A DNA stretch of 48,988 nt, taken from the NCBI GenBank assembly GCA_937124585.1, contig CAKZKT010000155.1:1-48988 (forward strand), given 5' to 3'. Below the pieces are notes generated by a model. The model had not been told where the DNA came from. It did no database searches and was given only the letters and a program-made list of their open reading frames with translations. The translations under genes and the position numbers were made by a program. The number at the start of each line of letters is the position of its first letter. The stretch's first letter is position 1. Positions 1 through 9,318 of the stretch are shown here, piece after piece. This DNA is from an uncultured Anaerolineae bacterium. GTDB taxonomy: Bacteria > Chloroflexota > Anaerolineae > CG2-30-64-16.

Positions 1-1
1 C

Positions 2-640
2 CTGACCACTGCCCAGATGCTGGTGCACGCTGTCGTCCAGGTATTGGCCAAGGGTTGCGTTCCCTTGTTCGTCAGCGACCAGCTGGCCCATTACGCCGTG
101 GCGCTGCTGACCCACTTCGGCCAATGGGTCACGATCCCCCGCCGGGGGACTTGCGGCAAGCATCCCAAGCCCCGCTGGATGCCATTGCCCACGCTTCAGT
201 ATGCACAGGTGGTCAAGCGGCGGGTCAGCGGGCGCGTGGTAGCAGTGACGCATCGGGTCGTCTATGGAGTGGCAGCCCAGGTGCAAACGGCATTGGAAAT
301 GTGCGGTTGGCAGATCAACACGGCGTTCATTGAGCGGATCAACAATGCGTTTCGCAGTCACGTTGCTGCCCTGGGTCGTCGGGTCATCGCTCTGGCGAAG
401 ACGATGGACGGACTGAGGTCTCAGACGATACTGTTCCAGGGGTACTACAACTTCTGCCTGCCCCACGCGGCGCTTCGGTTGCCGCTGCCCGAGCCGCTCC
501 CCACCCGGGGCAATGGGTCGCCCAAGAAGTGGCAACAGCGCACACCGGCGATGGCCGCCGGCATCACCGACCATATCTGGACGCTGCAAGAGTTACTCCT
601 GTTTCGGGTGCCACCGTGGCAGCAGGAGGTGACTGTTTAG
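2..640 (+). CDS. Transposase C-terminal part (IS1-like DDE), cut by window edge
   Basis: The frame is open to the left edge, so the first ATG (17) is probably internal and the N-terminus lies outside the window. The visible 213 residues look like the catalytic C-terminal half of a DDE transposase. FVSDQLAHY carries what is probably the second catalytic Asp, and AFIERINNAFRSHV has the typical Glu-Arg-x-Asn arrangement around the catalytic Glu. This is followed by a basic helix and the sequence GYYNFCLPHAALR. The C-terminal stretch with TPAMAAGITDHIWTL is typical of transposases common in Chloroflexota and Cyanobacteria. The first catalytic Asp and any DNA-binding domain are not visible, so intactness cannot be judged. 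The neighbours to the right are broken genes, consistent with mobile-element activity here. The exact IS family is uncertain; IS1-like is the best guess. Confidence 0.75.
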   Translation: MTTAQMLVHAVVQVLAKGCVPLFVSDQLAHYAVALLTHFGQWVTIPRRGTCGKHPKPRWMPLPTLQYAQVVKRRVSGRVVAVTHRVVYGVAAQVQTALEMCGWQINTAFIERINNAFRSHVAALGRRVIALAKTMDGLRSQTILFQGYYNFCLPHAALRLPLPEPLPTRGNGSPKKWQQRTPAMAAGITDHIWTLQELLLFRVPPWQQEVTV

Positions 641-998
641 AGAGCAGGTGCGAAAGGGCCAGCCCCAGATGAACGGCTGCCTGAAGGCAGGTAAACGACC
701 CGAACTGCCCATCCGCCTGCCGGAGGGACCAGTGTACGAGCTCAGAAACCCGCTGTAGGGAGTACTTTTTTGGCCTGTCAGGGAAGGTCCAACTATCTTC
801 CAGCCCTACCAGCCTGCTGCAAGACCAGATGCATTTATCCGCAATGTCAAGGTACAATACCTCATGTCAATGGGTGCCCAGAATTTTAATCTCATAGAAA
901 GAACAGTTCGTCTCAGCCAGCCGCGGCAGATGCTGATCCGGCAGGTGTGCATCCACTCGCAAAGGTGGTAAAATAGCACCTGTAGCACACCGACTCCC
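641..998. other. Gene-free stretch after the transposase
   Basis: No convincing coding frame lies between the transposase stop and the MalT-like fragment. The stretch is visibly less GC-rich than the rest of the window, with a T6 run near 765-770 and TACAAT at 853-858, but no good -35 partner was found. A terminal inverted repeat of the insertion sequence could be here, but its partner would lie outside the window. The N-terminal part expected for a MalT-type protein is not recognisable in any frame. Confidence 0.5.
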
Positions 999-1694
999 AT
1001 GCAGGTGACGCTGATCTCTGCGCCGGCCGGCTATGGCAAGACCACGCTGCCGGCGCAGTGGGTGGCCGAGACGCGCCTGCCCGTGGCCTGGCTCTCGCTC
1101 GACCCCGGCGACGACGACCTGTTCGGGTTCCTGGCCGCGCTGCTGCGCGCGCTGCAACGCCTGGACCCCGCCTTCGGCGTCACAACCCGTGCCCTGAGCG
1201 CGGCCGTCCGCTCGACGCCGGGCCTGGAGGCGCGGGTCTGGCCCCTGGTCGGCGCGCTGGTCGACGATGTCGTGGAGGCCCTGCCCGCGGCGTTCGTCCT
1301 GGTGTTGGACGACCTGCACCTGCTCGCCGCGCCGACCGTCTATCTGGCGCTGGACTACCTGCTGGAACGCCTGCCACCGGCCATGCACGTGATCATCGCC
1401 CGCCGCCACGATCCGCCGCTGGCGCTGGCGCGGCTGCACGCGCACGGACAACTGGCCGAGCTGCGCCTGCCGGCCCTGCGCTTCACGCCGGCCGAGGCCG
1501 CCGCGTTTCTGGCCAACCAGAGCCTGACCCTGGACGAAGGCGAGCTCCAGATACTGCGCGCCCTGACCGAAGGCTGGCCGACGCGCCTGCATCTGGCCGC
1601 GCTGTCCCTGAGCCAGCCGCCCCATGCCGTCGGCCATCAAGCTTTCCTGGCGCGCCTGGCCGAGAGCGAGCGCCACGTCTTTGATTTCCTGGCC
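999..1694 (+). pseudogene. MalT-like (LuxR-type) NTPase fragment, truncated at both ends
   Basis: About 232 residues resemble the NTPase domain of large MalT/LuxR-family (STAND) regulators. The Walker A motif is SAPAGYGKTTL, the region after it is VAWLSLDPGDDD, the Walker B-like segment is VLVLDDLHLL, and the stretch LTEGWPTRLHLAALSL is characteristic. The family normally continues for 500 or more residues into TPR-like repeats and a C-terminal LuxR helix-turn-helix. Here the match stops inside ESERHVFDFLA (about 1662-1694), and the frame runs on into an unrelated protein. The segment usually before the Walker A (a PRPRL-type lead-in) is also missing. It is therefore a relic of a regulator joined in frame to foreign sequence. 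The open frame itself is intact, so expression is possible but a function is doubtful. Confidence 0.7.
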
Positions 1695-2589
1695 ATCGTG
1701 GTGCATCTGAACGCCGCGCAGCCGTTCAGCGGCACGCTCTACTGGGCGATCCACGACGTGGCCGGCCGGCTGCTCGACGTGAATCACACGCCGCTCAATC
1801 TGGCGGCCGGCGCGTACCAGATCGAGGTCGCCAGCGACACGGAAGGCTGGAAGCCCGGCCCCAAGCAGATCGTGGCCTTCCTGGCGGCCGATGCGGGCAA
1901 CGGCGAGGAGACCGCGGTGGCGGCCGGCCACGCGCTCTTCACCGTGGCGGGGCGCAGCCTGGCGCTGGCGACGGACAAGACCGCCTACGGCGCGGCCGAT
2001 GCCGCGGCCGTCCTGACCGCCGTCGTGCGCGATCAGACCGGCGCGACCGTGGCCGGCCAGGCCGCCAACCTGACGGCGCGGCTGGACGGCGCGCCTCTGA
2101 CGCTCGCCTGGCAGGGCAACGGCGTCTACACCGCCGGCCTGAACCTGGGCCAGCCTGACGGTAGGCCAGCACTTCATTTCGGTGACGCTGGCCGGCCGCG
2201 CCGAGGAACGCGGCTTCATCGTGGACCGCCAGCCGCCCACCCCCACCGTGACCGGCCCGGCCATCGTCTACACGCCAACCTTCACCGTGACGCTGGTGGG
2301 CGGCGACGACCTGAGCGGCGTGGACCGCTACGCCATCCGGTATCGCGTGGGCGCGGGCGGCGCGTGGACCGACTGGCTTACGCGCACGGTCGGCAGCCCG
2401 GACGGCCTGGCGCCGGCCTTCGGCCCGACCGCGCCGGTTGCCCTCCGGCCTGGCCAGACGGTTTACTTCCGCACGCGGGCGGTGGACCTGGACGGCAACT
2501 GGGAGGCCGAGCACACTGTGCCTGATCTGGCGGTGAAGTATGAGGCAGAGCAAAAGCTGTATCTGCCACTGATCATGAAAGCGAGATAG
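1695..2589 (+). pseudogene. C-terminal part of an extracellular Ig-like-domain protein, frameshifted
   Basis: From about 1695 the frame changes character to a beta-rich, Thr/Ala/Gly-rich protein. Segments such as ALATDKTAYGAAD and GQAANLTARLDGAPL look like Ig-like or invasin/macroglobulin-type modules. The reading continues to DGR near 2165 and then loses sense. In another frame, QHFISVTLAGRAEERG continues the protein to the stop at 2589. Removing four bases (tagg, 2162-2165) restores GQPDG-QHFISV, so a 4-base insertion is the simplest explanation. The C-terminal domain (VDRYAIRYRVGAGG, VYFRTRAVDLDGNWE) is fibronectin-like and ends in LYLPLIMKAR, a hydrophobic-basic tail that resembles the ends of many Chloroflexota extracellular proteins. 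The N-terminus and signal peptide are missing because the upstream part is the MalT-like fragment. Confidence 0.65.
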
Positions 2590-2972
2590 CCGTGCACCCC
2601 CTGAGGCTCTGTCAATCTCAGTGGGCGCACGATTCAGGCCATGCCGGCGATATCTAGAGGAAAAGGATGCTGATCTCGAGCATCAGCAACAGGCCGAGGA
2701 GCCTGCCCACGGTCCAGCCGCGCAACCAGCGTCGCGGGTTGTGGATGGCGATGGTTCCGGTCGGTTGTAGGGGAATGGCGCGCGAGGCAACACGGCCGGC
2801 CAGGCCAGCAGTCCGGCGGCACAGGGGATGTCCTGGCAGGGCAGCGGCGTCTACCCCGCAGCGCCGGATCCCACCGGCGTCATCGTCGGCCCGCATGCCA
2901 TCTCGGCCGCGGCCGGCGGGCGCGTGGCAGCAGCAACCCTGCCGTGCCTTGCCCTGAACCTCCGCCTGGGTC
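2590..2972. other. Non-coding debris between two broken genes
   Basis: No full gene is supported. Two traces are visible. On the plus strand at 2828-2860 a frame reads SWQGSGVYPA, similar to AWQGNGVYTA in the neighbouring extracellular-protein relic (about 2107-2136), with near-identical DNA around ggcgtctac. On the minus strand a frame ending near 2654 has a hydrophobic C-terminus (VGRLLGLLLMLEISILFL), possibly the last membrane helix of a lost membrane protein. Both readings are weak. Confidence 0.35.
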
Positions 2973-4120
2973 TCACTGCGCCCACCAGTAGCCCTGGATA
3001 TCGAGGTTGGTGAGCCCCAGGTCCTTCGCCCGTTGGACCACCTTGCGATATTCCTCGCCGGTGATCCGTCGGGAGATCTCCGGATAGTCGAACGCCTTGT
3101 GCATCGGCGTGTACTGCGCCATGATGTTAACGTAGGTGTCTTTCGGCAGCTTTTCCGCGATCCAGGCCATCACCTGCTCCGAGCCGGCACGTCGTTGGGC
3201 ATCACCAGGTGGCGGATCATCAGCCCGCGTTCCATGATCCCCTTGCGGTTGGGTTTCGCCACCCCTACCTGCCGGTGCATCTCCAGGATCGCCGCACCGG
3301 TCACCTCGGGATAGTTCTCGGCCCCCGCCGAATACTTCGCCGCCATGGCCCCGTCCCAATACTTGAAATCGGGGAGGTAGATGTCCACCACCCCGTCCAG
3401 GAACGCCAGGATCTCCAGCCGCTCCCAGCCGCTGGTGTTGTAGACGACCGGGATGCGCAGCCCCTTGCCGGCCGCCACGTCCAGCGCCTTGAGGATGTGG
3501 GGCGAGTAGTGCGTCGGGGTCACCACGTTGATGTTGTGGCACCCCTCGGCCTGCAGCCACAACATGATGGCGGCAAAGTCATCAACCGTCGCTTCGGAGC
3601 CCCGGCCGAGGTGGCTGATGGTCCAGTTCTGGCAAAAGACACAGCGCAGGTTGCAGTGCGTCAGGAAGATCGTCCCCGAACCGCCCTCGCCCACCAGCGG
3701 CCTCTCCTCGCCGAAGTGGGCATGGGCCCCTGAGATCATCAAGATGGCGCCGGGCGTGCGGCAGAAGCCGCTCATGCCGTCGAGGCGGTTCACCCCGCAC
3801 TGCCTGGGGCAAAGCCGGCAGCGCTCCATCACGGCCCACAGCGCCTCTGCCCGCCGCGCCAGCTCGCCCGACCGGTGGAGCGCCACATAGGCCGGCTCGA
3901 ACGCGCCATCGGCCCGGTCGGGCGTCGCATCCTGGGCCGCGGCCTGATCTCGCGTGGGCACAGCAGAAGGTGTCGGCGAGGGCGCAAGGGGCGAGGGCGT
4001 CGCCGGCGGCTGCAGTCGCGCACACCCCGCCAGAAGCGCTGACAGCCCGACCTGAAACGAAAGCCTGGCGGCCTGCTCCAGAAAACAACGTCGCGTCAGT
4101 TTTTCAGGGCAACAGTTCAT
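2973..4120 (-). pseudogene. PflX-like radical SAM protein with Tat/lipoprotein-like N-terminus, frameshifted
   Basis: The translated protein matches the PflX group (COG1313) of pyruvate-formate-lyase-activase-like radical SAM enzymes. It has CRLCPRQCGVNR (101-112), HFGEERPLVGEGGSGT, and the cluster motif CNLRCVFC with Cys156, 160 and 163. The N-terminus is odd: TRRCFL (9-14), a hydrophobic stretch and LLAGC (Cys33) look like a Tat signal with a lipobox, followed by a Pro/Ser/Thr linker. The frame breaks after LVMPNDVP. Adding one base near 3188 restores MPNDVAGSEQVMAWIAEK, which continues to YWWAQ and the stop at 2973. The intended length is about 376 residues. It starts at ATG 4120, sharing one base with the upstream gene's stop (TGATG), with GGAGG ahead. 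The single-base lesion may be real or a sequencing error. Its substrate is unknown. Confidence 0.75.
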
Positions 4121-6408
4121 CACTCCCTCCTGCCGGTCAGCATTTGGGGCTGGGTGATTAGAATTATAACGAAGCTGGCCAGCTTAAGCAACCCCAGCGC
4201 CGCGCAGGTCTCGACCAGGCCCAGAACGGGGAGCAGGACGATCGCGCCCACGATGCCACCCAACCAGCCGCCCAACAGGTCAGAGGCGTACAGCAGCCCT
4301 GCGGTCCCGCTCAGGCCACCGCCCTGCCCCAGATACAACTGGTTGGCCACGGGAAACTGCGACCCGACCAGCAGCCCGGCCGCGCCCGAAATAGCCAGGA
4401 ACAGGGGAATGGCAAGCGGAGCCCAGGCGTTAACGGCCAGCAGGGCCAGGGGGAGGCCCAGGGAAAAGCCCACCAGGGCCAGCTCGATCCCCAGAAAGAA
4501 CTTCAGGCCATCCCTCAGCCGCGGCAACAGCGCCGTGGTCAGGGTCGCGCCGCCGGCTGCGCCGACCATGAAAGCCGCCACCAGGGCCCCGATCCAGGAG
4601 AACGCGTAACCGTAAACGACCTGAAACGCGAAGATCACCACCAGGTCGTAAATCATGCCGGCAAAGCCCGTGGCGGCAATCGCGAAGGGAATGCCCGCAG
4701 CCAGGCCGCGCCGTTTCGCGCGCAGGAGCAAGAAAAGCAGCGGCAGGAGCGCCAGCGCCAACGCGATGGCCCCCAGGCTGACCCGCTCGATGCCCTGGAA
4801 GAGCCGGCCGAACCCGGGCGCGAACAGGGCGTTCCAGTGGGACAGGCTGTAGAAGAGCCCCACCGGCCGGAAATCGCGGTTGATCTTCCGGCTGCCGCCG
4901 GCGATGAAACGGCCAAACCACTCCTGCCAGCCGGGGTGCAGCTTGTTCTCGATGTGCCAGGGCACCGGCGCGCCGGCGGTGATCTCCCGCTGGTACAGCC
5001 TGCCGACGATTTGGGCCCTGTCCAGCGCCAGCGCCTCCGCGGATTCGGACGCCAGGAAGATGTTCCCGTCGCTGCCGGGGATCACCCGCGCCTGGGGAAA
5101 GACGCTGCGCAGGGTGTGGAAGATGCAGCTGTTGAGGTCCCGCAATCCCTCGTCCTGCAGGCTGAGGGAGCCGGGCGCGGCCAACACCAGGATGCCCCCG
5201 GCGTTCAGCCTGTCCCTGGCCAGGGCAAAGAACTCGGCCGTGAAGAAGCGGTTGGCCTGCAGGCTCGACGGCTCCGCGATCCCCACGAAGATCACGTCGT
5301 ACCGCTCCGGCGTCTCCTTCAGCAGCAGCCGGCCGTCAACGTGGGCCACCTGCACCCGTTCGTTGTCCAGCTCCCATGCTGTCAGCGGCGTGGGGAACTG
5401 GCGCAGGAGCGAGAGGAGCAGCGGGTCGAGTTCCGCGTAGGTCACAGCTGCCACCGACGGGTGCTTGAGCACCTCGTTGATGACCCCACCCGCGCCGCCG
5501 CTCAAGATCAGCACCCTGCCTGGCGCCGGGTGGGCCAGCAGCGGCAGGTGGACGAACTCCTCGACGGCCACCAGGTCGGGCACGGGCGTGATGATGTTGG
5601 CCACCCCGTCCTCGAAGAAGATGTACTGGCCCTCGTTTTCCACCACGCAGATGTTGCCGTACGGCGAGTTCTGATAGTCCACCACGTTGAGGCTGCGCCA
5701 CTGCGCCCGGACCGAGGCGCGGTGCAGCGCGTCCGCCTGGCCCCCCAGCACCAGGGAGCCGGAGAGGACGAGGAGCAGGCCGAGGCTCAGCAGCATGGCT
5801 TTTCGGGGCCACCCGCCTCCCCGGCCCGGCGCCAACAAGATCAACCCTGTGGCGAAGTTGGCGGCAGCCAGGCCGATGGCCGCCTCGAAGGTGTTCAAGC
5901 GGGGGATGAGCCAGTAGGTGCAGGCGATCCCGCCCAGGATCGTGCCCACCGTCTCGTAGACATAGACCCGACCGGCCGCGGTCTTCTCCTGCCCCGAACA
6001 GGCGGCATAGATCCGGCAGCTAAGGGTGAACAGGGCACCGTGGAGGACGCTCACCGGCAGCAGGATCAGGAAAGAGACGTAGAAGATCGACAGAAGCCCC
6101 AGGCTTTCCCCCACGGAGACGCCCAGGAGGCCCTTCAGCGTCCGGGTCAGGAAGACCGCCGCGCTCAGGAACAGGGAGAAGAGCACCGTGACCAGTGCGA
6201 ACGCCTCCCGCTCATGCCTGGCCCCCTCGATCAGCCGGCCGGCCAGGAAGCTGCCGGCTGCCTCGAGGAGCAGCCAGTTGGCCAGGATCACGCCGATGGT
6301 CAGTTCGTTGCCTGAGAAGACAATCAGCAGCTCGCGCAGCAAGAGGATTTCAGCCACCAGCCCGCTGAAACCCATCACCGCTGCAGCGAGAGAGACGCGT
6401 CTTTGCAT
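4120..6408 (-). CDS. Membrane 'spermidine synthase-like' protein (SAM-fold flanked by membrane domains)
   Basis: This 762-residue protein has an N-terminal multi-helix membrane domain (about 1-260), a soluble Rossmann domain of the spermidine synthase/methyltransferase fold (about 280-530), and a C-terminal membrane domain (about 580-750). The fold is recognisable from YGNICVVENEGQYIFFEDGV and LILSGGAGGVINEVLKH, followed by YAELDPLLL. Residues needed for aminopropyl transfer in SpeE are not seen: the glycine loop is SGGAGG rather than GGGDG, and the DSTDP-like segment reads FVGIAEPSSLQ. Polyamine synthesis is therefore unlikely despite the family name. The start is ATG 6408 (MQRRVSLAAAVMGFSG); the longer frame upstream is Arg/Cys-rich and has no membrane character. 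Translation is coupled to the PflX-like gene. Membrane location is clear, the reaction unknown. Confidence 0.8.
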   Translation of the reverse strand: MQRRVSLAAAVMGFSGLVAEILLLRELLIVFSGNELTIGVILANWLLLEAAGSFLAGRLIEGARHEREAFALVTVLFSLFLSAAVFLTRTLKGLLGVSVGESLGLLSIFYVSFLILLPVSVLHGALFTLSCRIYAACSGQEKTAAGRVYVYETVGTILGGIACTYWLIPRLNTFEAAIGLAAANFATGLILLAPGRGGGWPRKAMLLSLGLLLVLSGSLVLGGQADALHRASVRAQWRSLNVVDYQNSPYGNICVVENEGQYIFFEDGVANIITPVPDLVAVEEFVHLPLLAHPAPGRVLILSGGAGGVINEVLKHPSVAAVTYAELDPLLLSLLRQFPTPLTAWELDNERVQVAHVDGRLLLKETPERYDVIFVGIAEPSSLQANRFFTAEFFALARDRLNAGGILVLAAPGSLSLQDEGLRDLNSCIFHTLRSVFPQARVIPGSDGNIFLASESAEALALDRAQIVGRLYQREITAGAPVPWHIENKLHPGWQEWFGRFIAGGSRKINRDFRPVGLFYSLSHWNALFAPGFGRLFQGIERVSLGAIALALALLPLLFLLLRAKRRGLAAGIPFAIAATGFAGMIYDLVVIFAFQVVYGYAFSWIGALVAAFMVGAAGGATLTTALLPRLRDGLKFFLGIELALVGFSLGLPLALLAVNAWAPLAIPLFLAISGAAGLLVGSQFPVANQLYLGQGGGLSGTAGLLYASDLLGGWLGGIVGAIVLLPVLGLVETCAALGLLKLASFVIILITQPQMLTGRRE

Positions 6409-6723
6409 CGGCCTGCATCCACAAGGCGCGAAGCGCGCATCCCGGGGCCGTCGGCCCTCACACGCGGCCGACAGCAGGCCACGGTTCACGGCCCGGGCAT
6501 GTCCGCTCATCCGCACGGGCCGTTGGCCCGGCGAACAGACCCCGGAAAAAGTGTAGCACAACTCCGGAGCAGGAGCAAGCACTCCTCCTGCCGGCCGGCC
6601 ATGAGGTGCGTTTCTGTTGAAGCCCTGCAGCAGGCTGCCGGGGCGCCAATCCGCAGGTCAGCCCGGCCAACAACCGCTCGGCTGTCGCGTGTCGGACGCA
6701 GGGTCCGGATATGGCCCCGGGGC
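6409..6723. other. Intergenic region between hox protease and spermidine synthase-like gene
   Basis: No gene is supported. A 7-base inverted repeat (GCAGGAG at 6569-6575, CTCCTGC at 6585-6591) lies downstream of the hydrogenase operon, but no T-tract follows it in that direction, so termination is only a possibility. It overlaps the candidate promoter of the next gene. Confidence 0.4.
6550..6578 (-). promoter_or_regulatory. Candidate promoter for the spermidine synthase-like gene
   Basis: On the minus strand TTGCTC (6578-6573) and TACACT (6555-6550) are separated by 17 bases. The start would be about 135 bases upstream of the chosen ATG. The match is moderate. Confidence 0.4.
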
Positions 6724-7191
6724 TCAGGCCCGTGCCAGCTGCCTGATGCGGGCCAGGAGCTGCGGCAACGCGGCGGCCACGGCCGGCGAGAGGGCCTCGC
6801 CGTAGTCGAAGGAGCCGCCGCTGACGGTCAAGAGGACGGCTGCGGGGGCCCGGCCGTAGAGGATTTGGGCCGCGGCCAGCAGGCCCCGGGGGTCGAGGTG
6901 GTGCGAGAGGCTGCCGATGTCCAGGGCGGCCGGCGCCAGATTTCGCTCGTGGAGCGTGCCCGGCTCCCCCTCGGCGCAGGCGTCCATCAGGATGAGCCGT
7001 TCCACCGCCGCGACCAGCGGCGCCAGCTCGATGGTGAGCTGGTGACAGGCGATCACTGCGATCCCCTCAGGCGGGGACGGGGAGGCGTCCACCTCCTCAT
7101 CCCTGGTCGCGAGCCGTTCCGCCGCCCGTACGCCAACCCCATCGTCGCACCGCAGCGGATTGCCGTAGCCGATGATGAGTGTGTTCGGCAT
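6724..7191 (-). CDS. hoxW: Hydrogenase maturation protease (M52 family)
   Basis: This 155-residue endopeptidase would remove the C-terminal extension of the NiFe hydrogenase large subunit after nickel insertion. Family hallmarks are the N-terminal LIIGYGNPLRCDDGVG (nickel-sensing acidic residue in the DD pair), LILMDACAEGEPG with the central Asp, and LSHHLDPRGLL with the His ligand. ATG 7191 (MPNTLIIG) was chosen because family members begin right before this strand; the 17 codons upstream are Pro/Ala-rich filler. It lies 66 bases downstream of hoxH on the same strand as the last gene of the hox operon, so HoxH is its likely substrate. The family is certain; the name hoxW rests on context. 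Confidence 0.88.
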   Translation of the reverse strand: MPNTLIIGYGNPLRCDDGVGVRAAERLATRDEEVDASPSPPEGIAVIACHQLTIELAPLVAAVERLILMDACAEGEPGTLHERNLAPAALDIGSLSHHLDPRGLLAAAQILYGRAPAAVLLTVSGGSFDYGEALSPAVAAALPQLLARIRQLARA

Positions 7192-7257
7192 GGATTGCTC
7201 TGTGGGGGCGGGAAACCCCGCCCCCGCTGACGGGACAGGCAAGGCCCTGCCCCACGA

Positions 7258-8685
7258 CTAGCCGCGGCGCACGGCGTCCAGCACCGCGCCGTCCGGGCCG
7301 ACCAGCCGCACCTCCAGCGGCATGTCGCCGAACGCGTGGGTGGAGCAGCTCAGGCACGGGTCGTAGGCCCGGATCACCGCCTCGACGCGGTTGAGCATCC
7401 CTTCGGTCAGCCGATCGGAGCGCACGTAACGCCGGGCCACCTGCAGGACGCTGCGGTTCATCGCCAGGTTGTTGTGGCCTGTGGCGATGATCATGTTCAC
7501 GCGGCGGATCAGGCCGTTCTCGTCCACCTGGTAGTGGTGGAACAACGTGCCCCGCGGGGCCTCGCTGATGCCGATCCCCTCCAGCGCGTTGACGCCGGCC
7601 GTGGCGCGCACGTGTTTGTCGAGGATGTGCGGGTCGTTGACGATCTGCAGGATGCGCTCCAGCGCGTACAGGATCTCGATCAGCCGGGCGTAGTGGTAGT
7701 AGAAGGAGCTGAGCACCGCGCGGCGGTCCACCGCCCGGAACTCGGCCCATTCCTGATCGGCCTTCGGCGTGCCGCAGCGGTCAATGATGTTCAGCCGCGC
7801 CAGCGGGCCGACGCGATAGATGCCGTCGGGGTAGCCGAGCGGCTTGTAGTACGGCGACTTCAGGTACGAGAACGGCTCGACCGCCTCGCCGATGTAGTCC
7901 ATGTAGCGGGTCGGGTCCAGAGCGTCGGCGATCACCCGGCCGTTGGCGTCGGTGAAGCGCAGCCGGCCGTGGTAGTGCTCGAGCTCGCCGTCCGGCGTCA
8001 CCAGGCCCATGAAGAGGGTGGGGAAGTTGCCGAAGTTGCGCGCCTCTTCTTGATACTTTTCTAGGTTGTTCTTGAACCAATCCAGCGTGCGCTGGGCGAT
8101 GGTGAACGCCTCCAGCAGGCCGGCTGCGATGCGATCGCGCACGGCCGGCTGCAGGGGTGCGCTCACGCCGCCGGGCACCACCCAGGTGGGATGCACGCGC
8201 TTGTCGCCCAGCCACTCGATGATGGACTGGCCGAACTGGCGCAGCCGGATGCCATCGCGCGCCAGTTGCGGGTACTTCTGCATCAGGCCGAAGATGTTGC
8301 GCTGCGCGGGGTCGGCGTCCATGCCCAGCAGCAGGTCGGGCGAAGACAGGTGGAAGAAGCTGAGCGCGTGCGACTGGACGATCTGCGCCAGGTTCATCAG
8401 ACGGCGCAGCTTGACGGCCGTGTCCGGGATGCGCACGGCCATGATCTGGTCGCACGCCTTGGCCGAGGCCATCAGGTGGCTCACCGGGCAGATGCCACAT
8501 GAGCGCGCTGTGATGGCGGGCATCTCGTAGAACGGCCGGCCCTCGGTCAACTTCTCGAAGCCGCGAAAATCGGTCACCTGGAAATGCGCGTCGGCCACCT
8601 GGCCGGCTTCATCCAGGAAGAGTGTCACTTTGCCGTGGCCCTCGATGCGGGTCACGGGATCAATGACGATGGTACGTGTGTCCAT
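7258..8685 (-). CDS. hoxH: NAD-linked NiFe hydrogenase large subunit HoxH
   Basis: This is the catalytic subunit carrying the NiFe(CN)2CO site of a bidirectional (group 3d) hydrogenase, 475 residues. The N-terminus has [15 protein letters not shown], and the first metal motif [12 protein letters not shown] supplies Cys63 and Cys66. The second motif DPCLSCSTH (442-450) supplies Cys444 and Cys447. About 25 residues follow His450 and would be removed by the protease encoded next. All four nickel-binding cysteines are present, so the enzyme looks active. The length and the SCST variant of the C-terminal motif suit HoxH rather than membrane-bound uptake enzymes. It is fourth to fifth in the operon, 93 bases after hoxY, the largest gap within hoxEFUYH. 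Hyp maturation genes are not in the window. Confidence 0.96.
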   Translation of the reverse strand: MDTRTIVIDPVTRIEGHGKVTLFLDEAGQVADAHFQVTDFRGFEKLTEGRPFYEMPAITARSCGICPVSHLMASAKACDQIMAVRIPDTAVKLRRLMNLAQIVQSHALSFFHLSSPDLLLGMDADPAQRNIFGLMQKYPQLARDGIRLRQFGQSIIEWLGDKRVHPTWVVPGGVSAPLQPAVRDRIAAGLLEAFTIAQRTLDWFKNNLEKYQEEARNFGNFPTLFMGLVTPDGELEHYHGRLRFTDANGRVIADALDPTRYMDYIGEAVEPFSYLKSPYYKPLGYPDGIYRVGPLARLNIIDRCGTPKADQEWAEFRAVDRRAVLSSFYYHYARLIEILYALERILQIVNDPHILDKHVRATAGVNALEGIGISEAPRGTLFHHYQVDENGLIRRVNMIIATGHNNLAMNRSVLQVARRYVRSDRLTEGMLNRVEAVIRAYDPCLSCSTHAFGDMPLEVRLVGPDGAVLDAVRRG

Positions 8686-8778
8686 GATGTCCCTTCAACG
8701 ATCCTGTCAATCCTGTTTCTCCAACAGAGCGGGCACGGCCAGGGACCGCCCCGAGTCGAGTGTGTCCATGCGGTTCCT

Positions 8779-9318
8779 CTAGCGGCCGAAGCGCGTCAGC
8801 GCGCCGGGATCGGGCATGTTGCCGGCCAGCAGCTCGGTGATGACGTAGTAGATCGCGTCGGCCGGCGGCGGGCAGCCGGGGAGGAACAGGTCCACGTGCA
8901 CGAATTCGTGCACCGGCCGGGCGCGGTTGAGCAGCCGCGGCACCCCATCTTCCCCGAACGTCGGCGCGCCCGGGTTCAGCGTCGCGTTTTCGACGTAGGC
9001 CCGGTGCAGCACATCTTTGGGCGCGAACTCGTTGCGCATCGAAGGCACGTTGGCGGTCACCGCGCAGTCGCCGAACGAGACCAGCAGCTTCGTGCGGCTG
9101 CGGATCTTGCGTACCTTATGCAGGTCCTCTTCGGTGTTGATGGCGCCCTCGATCAGCGTCACGTCCACGTCTTCCGGAAACTCCTTGATGTCCATCAACG
9201 GGCTGTAGACCACGTCCATTTTGTTTGCCAGTTCGACCAGGCGCTCATCCATGTCCAGAAACGACATATGACAGCCGGAGCAGCCCTCCAGCCAGATGGT
9301 AGCAACGCGCGGCTTCAT
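8779..9318 (-). CDS. hoxY: NAD-linked NiFe hydrogenase small subunit HoxY
   Basis: This is the electron-transfer small subunit that pairs with HoxH and carries the proximal [4Fe-4S] cluster, 179 residues. Cluster ligands are visible as [12 protein letters not shown] (Cys13, Cys16), [13 protein letters not shown] and [12 protein letters not shown]. Its short length, with no Tat signal and no C-terminal cluster domain, is typical of cytoplasmic HoxY. ATG 9318 ([12 protein letters not shown]) overlaps the hoxU stop in ATGA, a sign of translational coupling. The neighbours on both sides are hydrogenase genes in the canonical order E-F-U-Y-H. Confidence 0.96.
   Translation of the reverse strand: MKPRVATIWLEGCSGCHMSFLDMDERLVELANKMDVVYSPLMDIKEFPEDVDVTLIEGAINTEEDLHKVRKIRSRTKLLVSFGDCAVTANVPSMRNEFAPKDVLHRAYVENATLNPGAPTFGEDGVPRLLNRARPVHEFVHVDLFLPGCPPPADAIYYVITELLAGNMPDPGALTRFGR

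Noticed and set aside
760-858. T6 run and TACAAT near 765-858 as terminator and promoter
   Set aside because: No stable stem precedes the T-run and no -35 element fits the TACAAT box.
867-2264. A 465-codon minus-strand frame across the MalT-like/extracellular chimera
   Set aside because: Gln/Arg-rich with no recognisable domain; the plus strand carries the Walker motifs and Ig-like segments.
4837-6315. A 492-codon plus-strand frame opposite the spermidine synthase-like gene
   Set aside because: Same GC-bias signature, and the minus-strand protein has a convincing membrane/Rossmann layout.
4120-6408. Annotation as a true spermidine synthase (speE)
   Set aside because: The GGGDG loop and the DSTDP-like catalytic segment are not conserved, and the domain is embedded between membrane domains.
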